Positions 54,616 through 64,000 are shown, counted from the first letter of the stretch. The stretch: DNA of 64,000 nucleotides from Fictibacillus phosphorivorans (GCF_023715845.1 NZ_JAMBOR010000001.1:248001-312000), one strand, 5' to 3'. Notes: generated by a model from the sequence alone, not told the origin. Translations and numbers: made by a program.

Positions 54616-55521
54616 ATGCTTTTGGAAGACTTGGTCAGCCAGGCCAAAAATCAGCAAGTGAAACCAGTCATCGCAGTGGCAGAAGCAGGCGATCAAGAAG
54701 TGATGGAAAGTGTTTTACGGGCTTATAAAGAGGGCATCGCCCATTTTATACTATTTGGAAATGCAGTTTTCATTTCTGACTGGCTAGAAAAGAATACAAG
54801 GGATTCTACAACGGGAATCGAAATCGTTTCATCACAAACAGCAGCAATCGATGCTGTAAAAGCGGTACACAGTGGAAAAGCGGATATCTTAATGAAGGGG
54901 CTCGTTTCCACTTCTGTCCTTTTAAAAGCGGTATTAAATAAAGAATGTGGTTTAAGAACTGGGAAAGTTTTGTCCCACGTAGCCGCATTTGAGGTCTCTG
55001 GCTATGACAGGCTGATCTTTGTTACTGATGCAGCGATGAATATTCATCCTGATCTAAACCAAAAGAGCCAAATCTTGCAAAATGCCATTGATTTTGTTCA
55101 GCAAACGGGTGTTGCTCAACCTAAAACAGCGGTACTAGCTGCAGTAGAAAATGTTAATCCTGCCATGCAGGCTACTTTAGATGCTGCCAACCTTACCGTC
55201 ATGAATCTTAGAAATCAAATTACCGGCGGAATTGTAGAAGGACCTTTGGCTCTCGATAATGCCGTCTCAACAGAAGCGGCTGCTCATAAAGGAATTAAAG
55301 GAGAAGTAGCCGGAAAAGCAGATATCTTGCTTGTTCCTACTATTGAAACAGGCAACATTTTATACAAATCACTAATATACTTTGCTCGTGCAAAAGTTGG
55401 AGCGGTTATATGCGGTGCAAAAGCACCGATCGTTTTAACGTCTCGAGCTGATTCTTCGGAGAGTAAATACCTCTCAATTGCATTAGCTGTTAAATCTGTC
55501 ATCACTGATAAGAAACTTTAG
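54616..55521 (+). CDS. ptb: Phosphate butyryltransferase
   Basis: A 301-residue phosphotransacylase exchanging CoA of butyryl- or branched acyl-CoA for phosphate, so that Buk can make ATP. Conserved segments include ADILMKGLVSTSVLLKAVL near residue 88, FVTDAAMNIHPDL and NAVSTEAAAHKGI. AAGGGGGG precedes the ATG at 54616. First gene of the sigma-54-controlled bkd operon. Confidence 0.92.
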   Translation: MLLEDLVSQAKNQQVKPVIAVAEAGDQEVMESVLRAYKEGIAHFILFGNAVFISDWLEKNTRDSTTGIEIVSSQTAAIDAVKAVHSGKADILMKGLVSTSVLLKAVLNKECGLRTGKVLSHVAAFEVSGYDRLIFVTDAAMNIHPDLNQKSQILQNAIDFVQQTGVAQPKTAVLAAVENVNPAMQATLDAANLTVMNLRNQITGGIVEGPLALDNAVSTEAAAHKGIKGEVAGKADILLVPTIETGNILYKSLIYFARAKVGAVICGAKAPIVLTSRADSSESKYLSIALAVKSVITDKKL

Positions 55522-55533
55522 GAGGAATACAAA

Positions 55534-56634
55534 ATGGAAATTTTCAAATATATGGAGACTTACGATTACGAACAAATGGTGATCTGCCAAGATAAACAAT
55601 CTGGATTAAAAGCAATTATCTGTATCCATGACACAACATTAGGTCCTGCACTAGGCGGTACAAGAATGTGGACATATGATTCAGAGGACGCAGCCATTGA
55701 AGATGCACTAAGACTTGCAAGAGGAATGACATACAAAAATGCTGCAGCTGGATTAAATCTTGGCGGCGGTAAAACGGTTATTATCGGCGATCCTAAAAAA
55801 GATAAGAACGAAGAGATGTTCCGTGCTTTCGGCCGTTACATCCAAGGTCTTAACGGCCGCTATATTACAGCAGAAGATGTTGGTACTACAGTTGAAGACA
55901 TGGACTTAATCTATCAGGAGACACCATTTGTAACAGGTGTATCACCTGCGTTTGGTTCAAGCGGAAATCCTTCGCCAGTAACAGCTTATGGTGTATACCG
56001 CGGTATGAAAGCAGCTGCTATGGAAGCTTTTGGAACAGATTCTTTAGAGGGAAAAGTGATTGCTGTTCAAGGTGTAGGACATGTTGCTTACACACTTTGT
56101 AAACACCTTCACGAAGAGGGAGCTTCCCTTATCGTAACGGATATCAACAAGGAAGCTGTACAGCGTGCTGTAGAAGATTTCGGTGCTAAAGCTGTAGACA
56201 TCGACGATATTTACAGTGTGGACTGTGATATCTTTGCTCCATGTGCACTTGGTGCAATCATTAATGATAACACGATCTCAAAAATCAAAGCAAAGGTTAT
56301 TGCAGGTGCTGCAAACAACCAGCTAAAAGAAACGAGACATGGTGATGCGCTTCATGAAATGGGTATTGTCTATGCACCGGATTATGTGATCAATGCTGGT
56401 GGAGTAATCAATGTGGCTGACGAACTTAGTGGCTACAACAGAGATAGAGCACTTAAGAAAGTTGAAACTATCTATGACAATATTGCAAGTGTTATTGAAA
56501 TCTCTAAGCGCGATAACATCCCAACTTACCTTGCAGCTGACCGTCTTGCCGAAGAGCGTATCGAACGAATGAGAAAATCAAGAAGTCAGTTTTTATTAAA
56601 TGAACGACACATTCTATCGAGCCGAACTCGTTAA
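55534..56634 (+). CDS. bcd: Leucine dehydrogenase
   Basis: NAD-dependent deamination of leucine, isoleucine and valine to their 2-oxoacids. The 366-residue protein has the glycine-rich loop and catalytic lysine [14 protein letters not shown] near residue 80, ALGGTRMW at the substrate site, and the nucleotide-binding [13 protein letters not shown] near residue 182. AGGAGG precedes the ATG. It supplies the substrate of the dehydrogenase complex encoded downstream. Confidence 0.94.
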   Translation: MEIFKYMETYDYEQMVICQDKQSGLKAIICIHDTTLGPALGGTRMWTYDSEDAAIEDALRLARGMTYKNAAAGLNLGGGKTVIIGDPKKDKNEEMFRAFGRYIQGLNGRYITAEDVGTTVEDMDLIYQETPFVTGVSPAFGSSGNPSPVTAYGVYRGMKAAAMEAFGTDSLEGKVIAVQGVGHVAYTLCKHLHEEGASLIVTDINKEAVQRAVEDFGAKAVDIDDIYSVDCDIFAPCALGAIINDNTISKIKAKVIAGAANNQLKETRHGDALHEMGIVYAPDYVINAGGVINVADELSGYNRDRALKKVETIYDNIASVIEISKRDNIPTYLAADRLAEERIERMRKSRSQFLLNERHILSSRTR

Positions 56635-56661
56635 GGGTTTAAATTAATGGAGGTTTGAAAC

Positions 56662-57774
56662 GTGCATCAAAAAGAATATCGCATACTAGTGATCAATCCG
56701 GGCTCAACCTCTACTAAGATAGGTATTTATGATAATGAACGGCCTGTTTTTGAAAAATCAATAAGACATGATATTGAAACCATTAACCAGTTCGATACCG
56801 TTATTGACCAATACAGCTTTAGAAAAGAAACCATTCTGGAAGCATTGGATTATGAAGGTATAAACATTTCCAAATTAAGCTGTGTAGTTGGCCGCGGAGG
56901 ATTGTTAAGACCGATCGAAGGTGGAACCTATAGCGTTAACGAACAGATGCTTCATGATTTAAAAACCGGTTTTAATGGAGAACATGCTTCAAATCTAGGT
57001 GGTATCCTTGCTTATGAGATTGCAGAAGGATTAAATATCCCATCATTTATTGTAGATCCTGTTGTAGTTGATGAAATGGATGAGATTGCTCGTATATCAG
57101 GTGTTCCGGACATTGAACGAAAAAGTATATTTCATGCATTAAATCAAAAAGCAGTAGCAAGAAGAGTATCAAAAATGCTCGATAAATCCTATGAATCACT
57201 CCGTCTTATCGTTGTTCATATGGGCGGAGGGATTACAGTAGGAGTTCATAAGAATGGCCGGGTAATCGATGTTAACAATGGGCTTCATGGTGAAGGGCCG
57301 TTTTCCCCTGAACGTGCAGGCACCGTTCCAATCGGTGATTTAGTTTCTCTTTGCTTCTCTGGAGAGTATTACGCGGATGAAGTCATGAAAAAACTTGTAG
57401 GACAAGGTGGACTTGTTGCTTATCTAGGAACTAACGATGCAAGAACAGTGGAAGAGAAGATCGAGAACGGTGATGAAAGAGCAGCACTGATCTACGATGC
57501 AATGGCTTATCAAGTCGCTAAAGAAATAGGATCAGCTAGTGCGGTCCTCCATGGTCAAGTAGATGCGATTATTTTAACTGGCGGTCTTGCATTTGGAAAA
57601 GAATTCGTCAAAAAAATAACAGATCGTGTTGAGTGGATTTCAGATTGTATCATTCAGCCTGGAGAAAATGAGCTTCAAGCATTAGCGGAAGGTGGACTTC
57701 GCGTTTTAAGGAATGAAGAGAATGCGAAGGAATATCCAGGAGGTAAGACTCCTGCAGAATTGCCGATGGATTAA
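56662..57774 (+). CDS. buk: Butyrate kinase
   Basis: An acetokinase-family enzyme of 370 residues using butyryl or branched acyl phosphate to make ATP. The opening phosphate loop [17 protein letters not shown] and the family motif [16 protein letters not shown] near residue 185 are present. The start is GTG at 56662, following TGGAGG. With Ptb it recycles acyl-CoA from the BKDH complex to free acids when energy is needed. Confidence 0.93.
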   Translation: MHQKEYRILVINPGSTSTKIGIYDNERPVFEKSIRHDIETINQFDTVIDQYSFRKETILEALDYEGINISKLSCVVGRGGLLRPIEGGTYSVNEQMLHDLKTGFNGEHASNLGGILAYEIAEGLNIPSFIVDPVVVDEMDEIARISGVPDIERKSIFHALNQKAVARRVSKMLDKSYESLRLIVVHMGGGITVGVHKNGRVIDVNNGLHGEGPFSPERAGTVPIGDLVSLCFSGEYYADEVMKKLVGQGGLVAYLGTNDARTVEEKIENGDERAALIYDAMAYQVAKEIGSASAVLHGQVDAIILTGGLAFGKEFVKKITDRVEWISDCIIQPGENELQALAEGGLRVLRNEENAKEYPGGKTPAELPMD

Positions 57775-57795
57775 CAGCAAAAGGAGATATGAGCG

Positions 57796-59217
57796 ATGTC
57801 AAAAGATTTTGATTTGGTCATAATGGGCGGAGGAACAGGCGGCTATGTAGCCGCCATCCGTGCAGCCCAGTTAGGTAAGACGGTTGCAGTTGTTGAAAAA
57901 GGTAAGCTTGGCGGTACATGCTTACATAGAGGATGTATTCCGAGTAAGGCGTTGTTAAGAAGTGCAGAAGTCTACAAAACAGCAAAAAAAGCTGCGGATT
58001 TTGGTGTAGATATAGAAGGATTAGGTCTTAATTTTTCAAAAATGCAGGAACGTAAACAATCGATCGTCAATCAACTTCACATGGGTGTTCAAAGCCTCAT
58101 GAAAAAAGGAAAGATTGAAGTTTACGAGGGAACAGGACGTATATTAGGGCCTTCTATCTTTTCTCCGATGCCAGGTACTGTTTCAGTAGAATTTAATGAC
58201 GGCACAGAAAACGAGATCTTAATCCCGCAAAATGTAATCGTTGCTACAGGATCTAGACCGCGTTCGCTTCCTGGCCTAGAGATTGACGGGAATTTCGTGA
58301 TGTCAAGTGATGAGGCGCTTGAGATGGAAACCCTTCCTGAATCCATTATCATAGTTGGAGGCGGGGTTATCGGTATTGAATGGGCTTCTATGCTTAATGA
58401 TCTTGGGGTGGAAGTAACCGTATTAGAATATGCAGACAGAATCGTGCCAACTGAGGATGAAGAGATCTCTAAGGAAGCGGCACGTGTATTAAAGAAAAAA
58501 GGTATTAAACTTGTTACATCTGCAAAAGTACTTCCTGATACGTTAGAAACCGGAAGTGGCGTAATGATTTCTGCAGAACATAAAGGTGAAACAAAACAGT
58601 TTTCAGCTGAAAAAATGCTAGTTTCGGTTGGACGTCAGGCGAATACAGAAGGTATCGGCCTGGAGAACACAACGATAAAAGTTGAAAACGGATACATTCA
58701 GACAAACGAGTATTTCCAAACAGCGGAGAGCCATATTTATGCCATTGGTGATGTAATTGGAGGTCTTCAACTGGCACATGTCGCTTCTCACGAAGGGATT
58801 ACTGCTGTAGAACATCTTTGCAATCTAAGTCCTGAACCGATTAATTATGATAATATCTCTAAATGTATCTATTCAAGCCCGGAAATGGCTAGTGTAGGTC
58901 TTACAGAGAAGCAAGCAAAAGATAAGGGCTTCAATGTAAAAATCGGGAAATTTCCATTTAAAGCGATTGGAAAAGCACTTGTATACGGGGAAAGTGACGG
59001 TTTTGTAAAAATCGTAGCAGATAAAGATACGGACGATCTTCTTGGAGTACATATGATTGGGCCGCACGTAACAGATATGATTTCTGAAGCGGGACTGGCG
59101 AAAGTACTTGATGCTACACCTTGGGAGATCGCTCATACGATTCACCCGCATCCTTCTCTTTCAGAAGTTTTTGGTGAAGCAGGATTAGCAGTGGAAGGAA
59201 AAGCAATTCATTTTTAA
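57796..59217 (+). CDS. lpdV: Dihydrolipoyl dehydrogenase (E3) of the branched-chain complex
   Basis: A flavoprotein of 473 residues reoxidising the dihydrolipoyl arm of BkdB. It has the FAD motif GGGTGGYVAAIRAAQLG, redox disulfide in GGTCLHRGCIPSKALL (C42 and C47 by count), the NAD motif VGGGVIGIEWASML near residue 187, and the active-site HPHPSLSE near the end. AAAGGAGAT precedes the ATG. Dedicated E3 for this operon, distinct from PdhD. Confidence 0.94.
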   Translation: MSKDFDLVIMGGGTGGYVAAIRAAQLGKTVAVVEKGKLGGTCLHRGCIPSKALLRSAEVYKTAKKAADFGVDIEGLGLNFSKMQERKQSIVNQLHMGVQSLMKKGKIEVYEGTGRILGPSIFSPMPGTVSVEFNDGTENEILIPQNVIVATGSRPRSLPGLEIDGNFVMSSDEALEMETLPESIIIVGGGVIGIEWASMLNDLGVEVTVLEYADRIVPTEDEEISKEAARVLKKKGIKLVTSAKVLPDTLETGSGVMISAEHKGETKQFSAEKMLVSVGRQANTEGIGLENTTIKVENGYIQTNEYFQTAESHIYAIGDVIGGLQLAHVASHEGITAVEHLCNLSPEPINYDNISKCIYSSPEMASVGLTEKQAKDKGFNVKIGKFPFKAIGKALVYGESDGFVKIVADKDTDDLLGVHMIGPHVTDMISEAGLAKVLDATPWEIAHTIHPHPSLSEVFGEAGLAVEGKAIHF

Positions 59218-59230
59218 GGAGGTAAAAACA

Positions 59231-60223
59231 ATGGCAGAAACACGTCATGAACAATTAGGTTTAACAAATGAAGATGTTATCCATATGTTTAAAACAATGC
59301 TTTTAGCAAGAAAGATCGACGAGCGCATGTGGTTATTAAACCGTGCAGGAAAAATTCCTTTCGTCATCTCTTGCCAAGGTCAGGAAGCAGCACAAGTAGG
59401 TGCTGCGATGGCACTTGATAACGAAAAAGACTATGTCCTTCCTTATTATCGTGATATGGGTGTTGTATTGCAGTTTGGAATGACTGCAAAAGATCTTATG
59501 CTTTCCGGATTTGCTAAAGCGGAAGATCCGAACAGCGGCGGACGCCAGATGCCAGGCCATTTTGGATCAAAAAAGCTTCGTATTGCTACAGGTTCTTCTC
59601 CTGTTACAACACAAGTTCCTCATGCTGTAGGTATAGCATTAGCCGGACGAATGGAAGGCAAGGATATCGTAACGTTTACTACGTTTGGAGAAGGTTCTTC
59701 AAACCAAGGAGATTTTCACGAAGGAGCAAACTTTGCCTCTGTTCACAAGCTGCCAGTAATCTTTATGTGTGAGAACAACAAGTATGCGATTTCGGTTCCA
59801 ATTTCTAAACAACTGGCTTGTGCTAACGTTTCTGACCGTGCGATCGGTTATGGCATGCCAGGTGTAACGGTTGACGGTAACGATCCTTTAGCTGTTTATG
59901 AGGCTGTAAAAGAAGCAGCTGATCGAGGAAGAAGAGGAGAAGGTCCTTCGCTTATTGAAACAGTTGCTTATCGCCTGACACCTCACTCTTCTGATGACGA
60001 TGATCGTGCATACAGAACGCGTGAGGAAGTAGAAGAAGCAAAATCAAAAGATCCTATTCATACGTTTGCTGCATACTTGAGAGAGAATGGAATCTTAACG
60101 GAAGAATTAGAGAAACAGATCACAGAAGATATCCAAAAAGAAGTAGATGAAGCGACAGAATACGCAGAGAACGCAAAATACGCTGATGCTGAAAGTGCGC
60201 TTCTACATGTATACGCAGAGTAA
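59231..60223 (+). CDS. bkdAA: Branched-chain 2-oxoacid dehydrogenase E1 alpha
   Basis: A 330-residue thiamine-diphosphate subunit. The ThDP motif is GEGSSNQGDFHEGANFASVHKLPVIFMCENN near residue 157; the active-site loop TPHSSDDDD near residue 255 resembles the regulated serine loop of mitochondrial BCKDH. AAGGAGG precedes the ATG. Together with BkdAB it decarboxylates branched oxoacids to acyl groups used to prime branched-chain fatty acids. Confidence 0.93.
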   Translation: MAETRHEQLGLTNEDVIHMFKTMLLARKIDERMWLLNRAGKIPFVISCQGQEAAQVGAAMALDNEKDYVLPYYRDMGVVLQFGMTAKDLMLSGFAKAEDPNSGGRQMPGHFGSKKLRIATGSSPVTTQVPHAVGIALAGRMEGKDIVTFTTFGEGSSNQGDFHEGANFASVHKLPVIFMCENNKYAISVPISKQLACANVSDRAIGYGMPGVTVDGNDPLAVYEAVKEAADRGRRGEGPSLIETVAYRLTPHSSDDDDRAYRTREEVEEAKSKDPIHTFAAYLRENGILTEELEKQITEDIQKEVDEATEYAENAKYADAESALLHVYAE

Positions 60224-60237
60224 AGGGGGAAAACGAG

Positions 60238-61221
60238 ATGCCGGTAATTTCATATATTGATGCTGTAACGCAAGCCATTCGTGAAGAGATGCAGCGTGAT
60301 AAAAGAGTTTTCGTTGTAGGAGAAGATGTTGGGGTACGTGGAGGAGTTTTCCGCGCAACGGCTGGTTTGATTGAAGAATTTGGCGAAGAAAGAGTAATCG
60401 ATGCACCGCTTGCAGAATCTGCAATCGCTGGCGTAGGAGTTGGTACAGCGATGTATGGCATGCGTCCGATTGCTGAGATGCAATTTGCAGACTTTATCAT
60501 GCCAGCAGTAAACCAGATTATTTCGGAAGCTGCTAAGATCCGTTATCGTTCAAATAATGACTGGTCTTGCCCGATTACGATTCGTGCCCCATATGGCGGA
60601 GGTGTACACGGCGCACTTTATCATTCTCAGTCAGTAGAAGCATTGTTTGCCAATGTTCCAGGGTTAAAGATCGTTATGCCTTCTACTCCTTATGATGTAA
60701 AAGGTCTGCTGAAGGCTGCTATTCGTGATGAGGATCCTGTATTATTCTTTGAGCATAAGCGTGCATATCGCTTAATTAAAGGTGAAGTTCCAGAAGAAGA
60801 ATACACATTGGAAATTGGAAAAGCCGATGTGAAACGTGAAGGTGAAGATATTACGGTTATTACATATGGCCTTTGTGTCCACTTTGCATTACAGGCTGCA
60901 GAGAAGTTGGAAAAGGACGGAATCTCTGCTCATGTTCTAGATCTTCGTACTGTGTATCCATTGGATAAAGAAGCGATCATTGAAGCTGCTTCTAAGACAG
61001 GTAAAGTCCTTCTTGTTACAGAAGATAACAAAGAAGGAAGCATTATGAGTGAAGTTGCAGCCATTATTGCTGAAAATTGTTTGTTTGAACTAGATGCTCC
61101 GATTCAGCGTCTTGCTGGTCCTGATGTCCCAGCTATGCCATATGCGCCGACAATGGAAAAACACTTTATGGTGAATCCAGATAAAGTAGAAAAAGCCATG
61201 AGAGATCTTGCGGCATTTTAA
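60238..61221 (+). CDS. bkdAB: Branched-chain 2-oxoacid dehydrogenase E1 beta
   Basis: A 327-residue transketolase-like subunit with the opening SYIDAVTQAIREEMQRDKR, the GEDVGVRGGVFRAT segment, the catalytic-side APLAESAIAGVGVG and FFEHKRAYR. AAAGGGGG precedes the ATG, 14 bases after bkdAA. It forms the alpha2-beta2 E1 heterotetramer. Confidence 0.94.
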   Translation: MPVISYIDAVTQAIREEMQRDKRVFVVGEDVGVRGGVFRATAGLIEEFGEERVIDAPLAESAIAGVGVGTAMYGMRPIAEMQFADFIMPAVNQIISEAAKIRYRSNNDWSCPITIRAPYGGGVHGALYHSQSVEALFANVPGLKIVMPSTPYDVKGLLKAAIRDEDPVLFFEHKRAYRLIKGEVPEEEYTLEIGKADVKREGEDITVITYGLCVHFALQAAEKLEKDGISAHVLDLRTVYPLDKEAIIEAASKTGKVLLVTEDNKEGSIMSEVAAIIAENCLFELDAPIQRLAGPDVPAMPYAPTMEKHFMVNPDKVEKAMRDLAAF

Positions 61222-61239
61222 TAGAAGGAGGGAACTTAA

Positions 61240-62547
61240 ATGGCTACTCAACAAATTACCATGCCTCAATTAGGGGAAAGCGTAACAGAAGGAACGATCA
61301 GTAAATGGCTAGTACAGCCAGGTGATACAGTTAAAAAGTATGATCCGTTAGCAGAAGTGATGACAGATAAAGTAAACGCGGAAGTCCCATCGTCATTTAG
61401 CGGCACAATCAAAGAACTTGTTGCTGGAGAAGGAGATACTTTATCTGTAGGTGAGCTGATCTGTTATATCGATACAGAAGAAGGCAGCAGTTCTGCAGAA
61501 CCTGCTCAAAAAGAAGAAAAGACTGCTGAAGCACCTGCTCAAACAGGTAACACAACAGCTGCTCCGAAAAAAGATACAGCTGCGAGAGGCCGTTATTCAC
61601 CAGCTGTTGTCCGCATGGCATCTGAACACGGAATTGACTTGAGCCAAGTAGAAGGAACGGGCCAAAGCGGAAGGATTACAAGAAAAGATCTGCAGAAGAT
61701 CATTGATTCTGGTCAGATTCCAACTGCAGATAGCAAACCAGCAGCTGTGTCAGCTCCGGCTGCTTCTGAAACAAAACAAGAAGCTGCTCCACAGTCAAAA
61801 GAAACAACATCCGGCCTAAAACCGATCCAGGTTGAATCGATGCCTGGGGATGTAGAAATTCCTGTTTCAGGCATCCGTAAAGCGATCGCCCAAAACATGG
61901 TTCGTTCTAAACATGAAGCACCGCATGCTTGGACGATGGTTGAAGTAGATGTTACGAACCTTGTAGAATATCGTAATTCTGTAAAAGGTGATTTTAAATC
62001 AAAAGAAGGCTACAACCTTACGTTCTTGCCTTTCTTCATCAAAGCAGTCGTTGAGTCGTTAAAAGAATTCCCGCAATTAAATTCAATGTGGGCGGGAGAT
62101 AAGATTATTCAGAAGAAAGATATTAATATCTCCATCGCGGTAGCTACTGATGATGCGCTTTATGTGCCAGTTATTAAGCATGCAGATGAAAAGTCGATCA
62201 AAGGAATCGCTCGAGATGTTAAAGAGCTTGCAGATAAAGTAAGAACGAATAAACTTTCAGGCGATGATATGAAGGGTGGCACATTTACAGTAAACAATAC
62301 AGGTTCATTTGGATCTGTGATGTCTACACCAATCATTAACTACCCTCAAGCAGCGATTCTTTCGGTGGAATCTATTGTGAAGCGTCCAGTAGTGATGAAT
62401 AATGGGATGATTGCAGTACGTGATATGGTTAACCTTTGCTTATCATTGGATCATCGTGTGCTTGACGGACTTGTTTGTGGTCGTTTCTTAGCACGTGTAA
62501 AAGAACGTCTTGAAAACATGACGAAAGAAAACACATCTATTTATTAA
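61240..62547 (+). CDS. bkdB: Branched-chain 2-oxoacid dehydrogenase E2, lipoamide acyltransferase
   Basis: A 435-residue core protein. The N-terminal lipoyl domain has the lipoylated lysine in VMTDKVNAEVPS near residue 44; an Ala/Glu/Lys linker leads to the E1/E3-binding domain (YSPAVVRMASEHGIDLSQV) at about 119-153, another linker, and the catalytic domain ending LCLSLDHRVLDGLVCGRFL with the active histidine near 407. AGAAGGAGGG precedes the ATG. Its lipoylation depends on the LipM pathway seen earlier in the window. Confidence 0.94.
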   Translation: MATQQITMPQLGESVTEGTISKWLVQPGDTVKKYDPLAEVMTDKVNAEVPSSFSGTIKELVAGEGDTLSVGELICYIDTEEGSSSAEPAQKEEKTAEAPAQTGNTTAAPKKDTAARGRYSPAVVRMASEHGIDLSQVEGTGQSGRITRKDLQKIIDSGQIPTADSKPAAVSAPAASETKQEAAPQSKETTSGLKPIQVESMPGDVEIPVSGIRKAIAQNMVRSKHEAPHAWTMVEVDVTNLVEYRNSVKGDFKSKEGYNLTFLPFFIKAVVESLKEFPQLNSMWAGDKIIQKKDINISIAVATDDALYVPVIKHADEKSIKGIARDVKELADKVRTNKLSGDDMKGGTFTVNNTGSFGSVMSTPIINYPQAAILSVESIVKRPVVMNNGMIAVRDMVNLCLSLDHRVLDGLVCGRFLARVKERLENMTKENTSIY

Positions 62548-62630
62548 AAATCATCAAAAATATGGTTTACACAGGTTAAAAAGGGGGTAGAGTTTAACAT
62601 CAACACCTCCAAACCCCATAACCCCCTAAG

Positions 62631-62662
62631 AAAAGTGCCGTACATGTACGGCATTTTTCTTT
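62631..62662 (+). terminator. Terminator of the bkd operon
   Basis: TGCCGTAC and GTACGGCA joined by AT form a perfect palindrome (62636-62653) followed by T5. A further GGGGGT/ACCCCC pairing at 62583-62626 lies just upstream and could form another hairpin. Confidence 0.85.
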
Positions 62663-62710
62663 TTTATATTGCTTTTATTGAGTACAATAAGAAGGAAAGG
62701 AGCTGAAGAA

Positions 62711-63148
62711 ATGAACTTTCAATTCAATTTATTCAATGATGTAGTAGAGACGGCTCGTAAAGAAATGGTTGAAGCTGGCTATACACAGCTTTTTAAACCT
62801 GAAGAAGTAGAAGATGCATTTAACAAAAAAGGCACAACACTTGTGATGATTAATTCCGTTTGCGGATGTGCAGGTGGAATCGCACGTCCAGCGGCTGCAT
62901 ATTCAGTAAAACAAGATGTTCGTCCAGATCATCTCGTTACTGTTTTTGCCGGTCAGGATAAAGAAGCCACTGAGAAGGCACGTTCTTATTTTACTGGTTA
63001 TCCTCCTTCCTCGCCTTCATTTGCTCTCTTAAAAGATGGAGAGATTCAAACGATGGTAGAACGTCATGAGATCGAAGGGCACGAACCAATGGAAGTCGTA
63101 AATAAATTAAGAAGTGCTTTTAAAGAGTATTGCAAAAAAGAAGATTAA
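62711..63148 (+). CDS. brxB: Bacilliredoxin BrxB (YqiW)
   Basis: A 145-residue thioredoxin-fold protein of the YphP/YqiW family with the active site SVCGCAGG (CGC motif) near residue 53. Bacilliredoxins remove bacillithiol from mixed disulfides on proteins after oxidative stress. ATG at 62711 has AAGGAG eleven bases upstream; a longer frame from 62669 overlaps the terminator of the bkd operon and is rejected. Position after bkdB is as in B. subtilis. Confidence 0.92.
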   Translation: MNFQFNLFNDVVETARKEMVEAGYTQLFKPEEVEDAFNKKGTTLVMINSVCGCAGGIARPAAAYSVKQDVRPDHLVTVFAGQDKEATEKARSYFTGYPPSSPSFALLKDGEIQTMVERHEIEGHEPMEVVNKLRSAFKEYCKKED

Positions 63149-63154
63149 TTATGG

Positions 63155-63195
63155 AATAAGCTGCCTCTATCACACTCTGGGGCAGCTTATTTTTA
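63155..63195 (+). terminator. Terminator of brxB
   Basis: AATAAGCTGCC, loop, GGCAGCTTATT and T5. Confidence 0.8.
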
Positions 63196-63234
63196 TAGGA
63201 TGCCTATGAAATTTCTATAGACTTCTATACCTTA

Positions 63235-63623
63235 TCATCGGAAATGGAATACTTGCTCGACTGCCCAGACATGTGAAACATGAAAAAGCGTTCTTTTTGC
63301 CTCTTCAAGTCCCATCCACACTAGTTCGTGATCTACTTAAATTGGAGGTTTTATATATTTTTCGGGCTCTTCTGCATAAAAATACCCATTATTCATTATG
63401 TGCTCTTTTTGTCTGAATACCCATTTCCTCTAAGCATTCTCTCAATAGGCTGCCCTTGATCTTCTCGTTCGTTTATACCTCCATCTGGCAGAAAGTCTTT
63501 TCCATTCTGAATCAAAATCATTTAAGATTACAGCGTAAACGGTATCTCTTTTTTCGATACTTGCCCCCTGAACCACTTCCCCAAATTCCAGATTGGATCT
63601 CCCTCTTTTGTATAAAAATACAT
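63235..63623 (-). pseudogene. Decayed NUDIX hydrolase gene
   Basis: Read leftward, three frames together give a typical short NUDIX protein: an N-terminal strand QGASIEKRDTVYAVILND, then a NUDIX box with LPDGGINEREDQGQPIER continuing in another frame as CLEEMGIQTKK, and a C-terminal DHELVWMGLEEAKRTLFHVSHVWAVEQ. The pieces are split by at least two frameshifts, including a two-base loss in the box (ER-E-CLEEMG), and by a TAA before DHELVW. No single intact frame remains, so the product is not made. The substrate of the ancestral enzyme cannot be told. Confidence 0.7.
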
Positions 63624-63635
63624 TCAGAATTATTA

Positions 63636-63657
63636 AAATACTTAGTTTTGAGTATTT
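63636..63657 (+). promoter_or_regulatory. Palindrome in the promoter region of the binding-protein gene
   Basis: AAATACT, eight bases, AGTATTT, about 60 bases before the lipoprotein start. It has no T run and could be a regulator site. The -35/-10 elements are not clear in the AT-rich sequence after it (63658-63700). Confidence 0.35.
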
Positions 63658-63716
63658 ATGTGTTAATATTCATTTTAACGAATAATTATAACAACATGTA
63701 TAAGGGGATATGCACG

Positions 63717-64000
63717 ATGAAACGTAATTTGTTAAGTATTTATTTTATCATAGTTATCGCTATTCTAGCCGGGTGTGGAGCAGTTGAAGAAAAAAGCTCC
63801 TCGGAAACAGGTAGTGATGCTTCCGGGAAAAAGTTAATTATGGCTACTTCAGCTGATTATCCGCCGTATGAATATGTAGATACAGCAAAAGGCGGAGATA
63901 CCGTAGGGTTTGATATAGATGTAGCTAATCATATTGCAAAAGAGCTAGGTTATGAAATAGAAATTAAGGATATGGATTTTAACGGCCTCATCCCTGCATT
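63717..64000 (+). CDS. ABC transporter solute-binding lipoprotein (partial, polar amino acid type)
   Basis: The window ends after 94 codons. A lipoprotein signal with lipobox LAGC (lipidated cysteine at residue 20) is followed by a Ser-rich linker and the start of a bacterial extracellular solute-binding family 3 domain: KLIMATSADYPPYEYVD, GFDIDVANHIAKELGYEIEIKDMDFNGLIPA. This pattern fits amino acid or cystine binding proteins; the ligand cannot be chosen from the part visible. AAGGGGAT precedes ATG 63717. Confidence 0.88.
   Translation, partial: MKRNLLSIYFIIVIAILAGCGAVEEKSSSETGSDASGKKLIMATSADYPPYEYVDTAKGGDTVGFDIDVANHIAKELGYEIEIKDMDFNGLIPA

Noticed and set aside
1-64000. CRISPR arrays, prophage or complete insertion sequences
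   Set aside because: No regularly spaced direct repeats, integrase, capsid or transposase genes were seen anywhere in the window.

Overview
The window is a 64 kb chromosomal segment of a low-GC, endospore-lineage Gram-positive bacterium of the family Bacillaceae. The gene order closely follows the Bacillus subtilis yqgX to yqiW (brxB) region, with strong AGGAGG-type ribosome binding sites and several TTG/GTG starts. I cannot fix the genus from sequence alone; a Fictibacillus-like bacillus would fit, but that is inference.

Layout. 0-2.8 kb: yqgX hydrolase, a MidA-like methyltransferase, yqgY, the stress regulator mgsR and a tRNA-Gln. 2.9-7.6 kb: the complete comG competence pseudopilus operon, followed by aroK and yqzE. 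7.7-15.9 kb: yqhG/yqhH, then a glycine riboswitch controlling gcvT-gcvPA-gcvPB, yqhL and lipM (glycine cleavage and lipoylation belong together, since GcvH and the 2-oxoacid dehydrogenases need lipoate). 16-25.2 kb: an accessory block absent from this position in B. subtilis, holding a B12-dependent ribonucleotide reductase, a Yxd/Bce-type antimicrobial-peptide sensing and ABC module with yxeA, and spore photoproduct lyase. 25.2-36.2 kb: mntR, yqhO-yqhR, aroQ, pepQ, efp and the eight-gene spoIIIA operon. 36.2-49.4 kb: accBC, yqhY, nusB, folD, xseAB, ispA, a large structured noncoding RNA, its protein partner gene oapA, dxs, tlyA/yqxC, ahrC and recN. 49.5-52.3 kb: spoIVB, spo0A and yqzF. 52.4-62.5 kb: the sigma-54-dependent bkd operon (bkdR, ptb, bcd, buk, lpdV, bkdAA, bkdAB, bkdB), which turns branched-chain amino acids into acyl-CoA primers for branched fatty acids. 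62.7-64 kb: brxB, a decayed NUDIX gene and the start of a solute-binding lipoprotein gene.

Two observations stand out. First, the 704-base gap between ispA and oapA/dxs carries an OLE (ornate, large, extremophilic) RNA of about 620 nt, with a visible closing stem and its own promoter-like sequence, directly followed by the gene for its membrane partner OapA. Second, spo0A, the master regulator of sporulation, is broken: a net loss of about 37 nt removes the recognition-helix region and shifts the frame, while the rest of the conserved C-terminus is still readable in another frame. All other sporulation genes in the window look intact, which suggests a recent loss of sporulation (or an assembly error that should be checked).

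Smaller points: ComGD appears to start at CTG with an unusual alanine before its prepilin cleavage site; a palindromic operator precedes the Yxd-type ABC genes; the bkd promoter carries a textbook -24/-12 element below a perfect 13-bp-arm palindrome; and a small membrane peptide reading frame downstream of spoIIIAH seems to need a -1 shift on a T7 run to be complete.
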